Shown here: positions 60,930 through 64,000 of the stretch, piece after piece
Position numbering within the stretch: the stretch's first letter is position 1
How the letters are laid out: each line of letters opens with the position of its first letter
From: an uncultured Clostridia bacterium
GTDB lineage: Bacteria > Bacillota > Clostridia > Oscillospirales > Acutalibacteraceae
Length of the DNA: 64,000 bases
Direction: 5' to 3'
NCBI GenBank assembly: GCA_947581635.1
Contig: CANPVE010000005.1
Span: 1-64,000, forward strand
Notes under the pieces: generated by a model
What the model was told of the DNA's origin: nothing
Databases searched by the model: none
What the model saw: only the letters and a program-made list of their open reading frames with translations
Made by a program: the position numbers and the translations under genes

Positions 60930-61823
60930 ATGAAATTTACATTCAAAAAGATTATCGCGGCGGTTATTTCTGTTGCAATGCTTGGCTCAATGCTTATTAT
61001 GACGGGCTGTGATTCCGACAGTCAAAACGGCGTAAAGCCGGTTATCCTTGTGGTGAGTTTTGGCACAAGCTACAACGACAGCAGAATTAATACTATAGGC
61101 GCTGTAGAGAAGGCAATAGAGGAAAAGTACTACGATTATGATGTTCGACGCGCCTTTACCAGTCAGATAATTATTGACAAGCTCAAGGAGAGAGACGGCA
61201 TTAAGATTGACAATGTCACCGAGGCTCTTGAAAGGCTCACAGACGACGGCGTAAGAACATTGATTGTACAGCCTACGCATGTTATGAGCGGTTACGAGTA
61301 TGACGATGTTGTAAACGAGGTTGAAAAGTATAAGGACAAGTTCGACTCCGTGGCAATCGGCGCGCCGCTGCTAACGTCTGACGAAGATTATACCAATGTT
61401 GCCACTGCTCTCAAACACGATGTGGCCGACTATGATGGGGAAGACACCGCGATAGTATTTATGGGACATGGCACCGAGCATGAGGCAAATGAATCATATT
61501 CAAAATTCCAGCAAACATTCAAGGAAATTGGAGCGGATAATTGCATCGTGGGAACGGTTGAAGCCACTCCTTCACTCGACGACGTTGTGGCGCAGCTTAA
61601 AGAGAAAGAGTACAGTAATGTAATTCTTCAGCCTCTAATGGTAGTTGCAGGCGACCACGCCAACAACGATATGGCGGGCGACGAGGAAGATTCCTGGAAA
61701 AACGTCATAAAAGGAGAAGGATTCAAAGTTCAGTGTATTCTGAAAGGCATGGGGCAGATAGAGGCAATCCGAGACATATACGTTAGCCATGTTCAAGACG
61801 CCATTGATTCGCTCAACAAATAA
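60930..61823 (+). CDS. cbiK: Lipoprotein sirohydrochlorin cobaltochelatase (CbiK-like)
   Basis: A 297-residue chelatase. The catalytic-site motifs of CbiK are present: FMGHGTEHEAN (His), GTVEATPSLDDV (Glu) and VVAGDHANNDMAGDE (His). In front is a lipoprotein signal, VAMLGSMLIMTGC (Cys at about residue 27), so the mature enzyme should sit outside the membrane rather than in the cytosol. CbiK inserts cobalt into sirohydrochlorin in the anaerobic cobalamin route. Exported CbiK is known from Desulfovibrio; an exported form in a Gram-positive operon with an importer suggests it loads or binds metal or tetrapyrrole at the surface. AAAGGAA precedes the ATG. Confidence 0.88.
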   Translation: MKFTFKKIIAAVISVAMLGSMLIMTGCDSDSQNGVKPVILVVSFGTSYNDSRINTIGAVEKAIEEKYYDYDVRRAFTSQIIIDKLKERDGIKIDNVTEALERLTDDGVRTLIVQPTHVMSGYEYDDVVNEVEKYKDKFDSVAIGAPLLTSDEDYTNVATALKHDVADYDGEDTAIVFMGHGTEHEANESYSKFQQTFKEIGADNCIVGTVEATPSLDDVVAQLKEKEYSNVILQPLMVVAGDHANNDMAGDEEDSWKNVIKGEGFKVQCILKGMGQIEAIRDIYVSHVQDAIDSLNK

Positions 61824-61868
61824 ATCTCTTAAATCTCTTGCAAAAGATATGTTATTAAGTTAAAATAT

Positions 61869-61915
61869 AATTGCCGCTGTCGCAAGGATGTATAATCATC
61901 GCGGAGGCGGCAATT
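61869..61915 (+). repeat. Inverted repeat before the signal-peptide protein gene
   Basis: AATTGCCGC (61869-61877) pairs with GCGGCAATT (61907-61915); a partial terminator or processing hairpin between cbiK and the next gene. Confidence 0.45.
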
Positions 61916-61945
61916 TATTACTTAAATAAAGAAAGGTATGTGCAT

Positions 61946-62563
61946 ATGAAGTTTATTAAAAGATTCTTTTCAATGTTGTTGGCTGTGACCGTGTTCGTTG
62001 GAATTTCTGCTATTACGGTATTCGCCGAAGCCGATGAGACGCGCCAGCCAATTTATGCAAGCGGCCTCAATAGCGGTACATATGACATTAAAGTTACCTC
62101 CAGTTCGTCGATGTTCAAAATTGTAAAGTGCGAACTCACCGTTTCGGACAGCGATATGACAGCCGTCATGACACTCAGTGGCAAGGGATACGAAAAGCTG
62201 TACATGGGTAAAGGTGAACAGGCGATTGAAGCTTCCGACGGTGATTACATTTATTATGTTGAGGACGCAGACGGAAAGTACACTTACACCGTTCCCGTTG
62301 AAGCACTTGACACAGGTATAGACTGCACTGCATTCAGCTTCAAAAAAAAGCAGTGGTACGATAGGGTAATTGTGTTTGAATCAGACTCGTTGCCTGAAGG
62401 CGCTTTTATAAATGATACCAATCAGCTTTCAACGACAGGTCGTATGGCTGACTTAAGCCCGTTTTATATTGTGTTAATTGTATGTGCCGCTGTCGCCGCG
62501 ATTGTTGTCACGATTGTTGTTGTGGCAATTTTCGCGCGTAATACAGGCAAAAGAATAAAATAA
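61946..62563 (+). CDS. Exported beta-rich protein of the cobalamin operon
   Basis: A 205-residue protein with signal peptide MKFIKRFFSMLLAVTVFVGI...AEA (cleaved near residue 29), a beta-rich outer domain (SGTYDIKVTSSSSMFKIVKC, EKLYMGKGEQA, YTVPVEALDTGIDCTAFSFK) and a C-terminal membrane span (about 172-195). The domain resembles that of the protein at 57436, so the operon has two related surface proteins, one with and one without signal peptide. They may hand corrinoid or metal to the importer. The ATG at 61946 follows AAAGG. Confidence 0.75.
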   Translation: MKFIKRFFSMLLAVTVFVGISAITVFAEADETRQPIYASGLNSGTYDIKVTSSSSMFKIVKCELTVSDSDMTAVMTLSGKGYEKLYMGKGEQAIEASDGDYIYYVEDADGKYTYTVPVEALDTGIDCTAFSFKKKQWYDRVIVFESDSLPEGAFINDTNQLSTTGRMADLSPFYIVLIVCAAVAAIVVTIVVVAIFARNTGKRIK

Positions 62564-63231
62564 TGACGGGTAATATCCAAACGCTGCTTCCTGATGACAT
62601 TGAGCGCCGCAGCATGGAGATAATCGAGGGCGAACTTGGCGACACATCCGAATTATCCCCGCTGCAAAAGGTGATAATCAAGCGAGTTATCCATACAACC
62701 GCAGATTTCGACTACATTAAGAACCTGAGATTCTCGGATAATGCGGTTGAACTTGGTATGGCTGCTCTCAGAAGTGAAGCAGTAATTGTAACTGATACAC
62801 AAATGGCCCTTTCCGGCATAAGCAAGCCGGCGCTCAAAGCCTTGGGGTGCAACGCGTACTGTTTCATGTCCGATCCGGCGGTAGCTCGCATCGCACACGA
62901 GAACCGCACTACCCGCGCTGTCGCCTCGATGGATAACGCCGCCGAATTATTTGCGGACAGGCGCGTAATTTTTGCCATAGGCAATGCACCCACTGCGTTA
63001 ATCCGCCTTCGCGAACTTACGGATATGGGAAGGATTTCCCCCGCATTGATAATCGGCGTTCCTGTGGGCTTTGTAAATGTCGTGCAATCCAAAGAACTGA
63101 TAATTAACAGTGGCGTTCCATATATTGTTGCCGAGGGACGTAAGGGCGGCAGCAATGTGGCGGCGGCAATATGCAACGCGATGTTGTATATGATTTACGA
63201 TAGATCAACAGGGAAGATAGTTGCGGAATAA
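62563..63231 (+). CDS. cbiC: Precorrin-8X (cobalt-precorrin-8) methylmutase
   Basis: A 222-residue CbiC/CobH. The catalytic His lies in IKRVIHTTADFDYI (about residue 45). The conserved FAIGNAPTALIRLRELTD and the closing GVPVGFVNVVQSKE and RKGGSNVAAAICNAM are present. It moves a methyl group from C-11 to C-12 on the corrin ring, giving hydrogenobyrinic or cobyrinic acid. The ATG overlaps the previous stop by one base (TAATG). Confidence 0.95.
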   Translation: MTGNIQTLLPDDIERRSMEIIEGELGDTSELSPLQKVIIKRVIHTTADFDYIKNLRFSDNAVELGMAALRSEAVIVTDTQMALSGISKPALKALGCNAYCFMSDPAVARIAHENRTTRAVASMDNAAELFADRRVIFAIGNAPTALIRLRELTDMGRISPALIIGVPVGFVNVVQSKELIINSGVPYIVAEGRKGGSNVAAAICNAMLYMIYDRSTGKIVAE

Positions 63232-63336
63232 TTGGTATTAAGCAGGGGAGTGACTTTGCCCTTGAAGTAAAAACCACTTTTCTGCTTAATATTTAATGTG
63301 TTTTAATTATAAAGAGCTGGGGAAAGTGAAGGAATT

Positions 63337-64000
63337 TTGCTTGAGGAATATATATATCACGGAAAGCAGCGGCTTCGCTGCGGCTATACGACGGGTTCCT
63401 GTGCGGCGGCTGCGGCAAAGGCCGCCGCAGAAATGCTTTTGGCAGGCAGTATATTAAGGCGCGTTGAGCTTATGACTCCAAAGGGAATTTTGATATCGCC
63501 CGACGTGCGTGACATTTCCGTAAATGAAAATTCGGTTTGCTGCGCAGTTCAAAAAGACGGCGGTGACGACCCCGATGTGACTAATGGTATCTTAGTTTAC
63601 GCTCGCGTTGAAAAAATCTCACAAGGAATTGAGATTGAAGGCGGTGAGGGCGTGGGAAGAGTTACAGCAGATGGTCTGGATCAGCCTGTGGGCGCGGCGG
63701 CTATAAACAGCGTGCCGCGAAAAATGATTTCATCCTCAGTAAGAGAGATATGCAAAAAGTACGGATACAGAGGTGGAATACGAATCACGATATCCATACC
63801 TGACGGCGTTGAGATTGCCGCAAAAACATATAATCCCAGAATGGGGATTGAAGGCGGCATTTCCATAATCGGCACCACGGGAATAGTGGAACCGATGAGC
63901 AGCGCCGCGTTAATTGAAACCATTCGCACCGAGCTGCGTATGCGCAGGGCAGAGGGTAAATCAAGTCTGTTGCTCACCATAGGCAACTATAGCAAGAGCT
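63337..64000 (+). CDS. cbiD: Cobalt-precorrin-5B (C1)-methyltransferase CbiD, partial
   Basis: An open frame from a TTG at 63337 (after GTGAAGGAA) runs off the window end. The translation contains the CbiD start RCGYTTGSCAAAAAKAAAEM, the DGGDDPDVTNG motif and GTTGIVEPMSSAALIETIRT, leaving no doubt about the family. At least 221 residues are present of an expected 360-380. It methylates C-1 of the corrin ring. It follows cbiC by 105 bases in the same operon. Confidence 0.95.
   Translation, partial: MLEEYIYHGKQRLRCGYTTGSCAAAAAKAAAEMLLAGSILRRVELMTPKGILISPDVRDISVNENSVCCAVQKDGGDDPDVTNGILVYARVEKISQGIEIEGGEGVGRVTADGLDQPVGAAAINSVPRKMISSSVREICKKYGYRGGIRITISIPDGVEIAAKTYNPRMGIEGGISIIGTTGIVEPMSSAALIETIRTELRMRRAEGKSSLLLTIGNYSKS

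Overview
The window reads as part of the chromosome of an anaerobic, spore-forming, low-to-mid GC member of the Clostridia (Oscillospirales/Ruminococcaceae-like). The grounds are a spoIIGA-sigE pair, a CIRCE-controlled htpG, strong AGGAGG ribosome binding sites, many TTG starts, AgrA/AgrC-like signalling, a VTC/DUF4956 pair, a Dlt-like operon and an anaerobic-type (cbi) cobalamin operon. No taxon can be named from the sequence alone.

Layout. (1) 1-~5950: right-hand part of an integrated mobilizable element, visibly more GC-rich than the rest: excisionase-like HTH, RepA-like ATPase, MobC, relaxase, ParB-like protein and tyrosine integrase. It ends at a tRNA locus. An intact tRNA-Ser(CGA) lies beside the integrase, and a second tRNA-Ser(CGA) is cut off at its anticodon loop, which suggests the element entered that gene and brought a replacement. 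tRNA-Ala(CGC) follows. (2) 6.5-8.5 kb: a nucleoside phosphorylase and a divergent LexA/CI-like repressor and small XRE pair around palindromic operators. (3) 9-16 kb: a secreted transglutaminase lipoprotein, then an amino-acid racemase with a complete DltA/DltC/DltB/DltD-like set whose adenylation domain lacks the D-Ala-selecting cysteine and whose DltD-like protein is fused to a lipoprotein. (4) 16.4-24.6 kb: S1-domain protein, spoIIGA-sigE, DAHP synthase, HrcA-type htpG and a surface serine hydrolase. (5) 24.9-39.2 kb: VTC polyphosphate-polymerase-like protein with DUF4956, SNF2/SWIM helicase, an anchored Ntn-hydrolase-like protein, CoaE, lytic transglycosylase, DUF1836, DegV, a GH13 amylase, AgcS and a MATE transporter. 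(6) 39.6-48.9 kb, mostly minus strand: a PadR unit with its operator, a PfkB kinase, and an AgrA/AgrC-like system next to a two-ATPase/two-permease ABC exporter, then a PepSY protein. (7) 49.5-55.0 kb: six co-directional genes: circularly permuted ATP-grasp, alpha-E, transglutaminase, two M14/AstE-like proteins (the second without its zinc ligands) and a C26 amidase. (8) 55.3-56.8 kb: GNAT and YebC. (9) 57.0-64.0 kb: a cobalamin riboswitch driving a corrinoid-type ABC importer, a lipoprotein CbiK chelatase, two surface proteins, CbiC and the start of CbiD.

How the genes work together. The element genes form one overlapping operon for excision, replication and mobilization. The Dlt-like operon should activate an amino acid, load it on a carrier protein and pass it through the membrane to the cell wall. 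The ATP-grasp cluster looks like an uncharacterised peptide or amide synthesis and hydrolysis system and is the best candidate for an undescribed pathway. The riboswitch operon joins corrinoid uptake to cobalt insertion and corrin ring synthesis. Convergent gene pairs are separated by strong bidirectional terminators.
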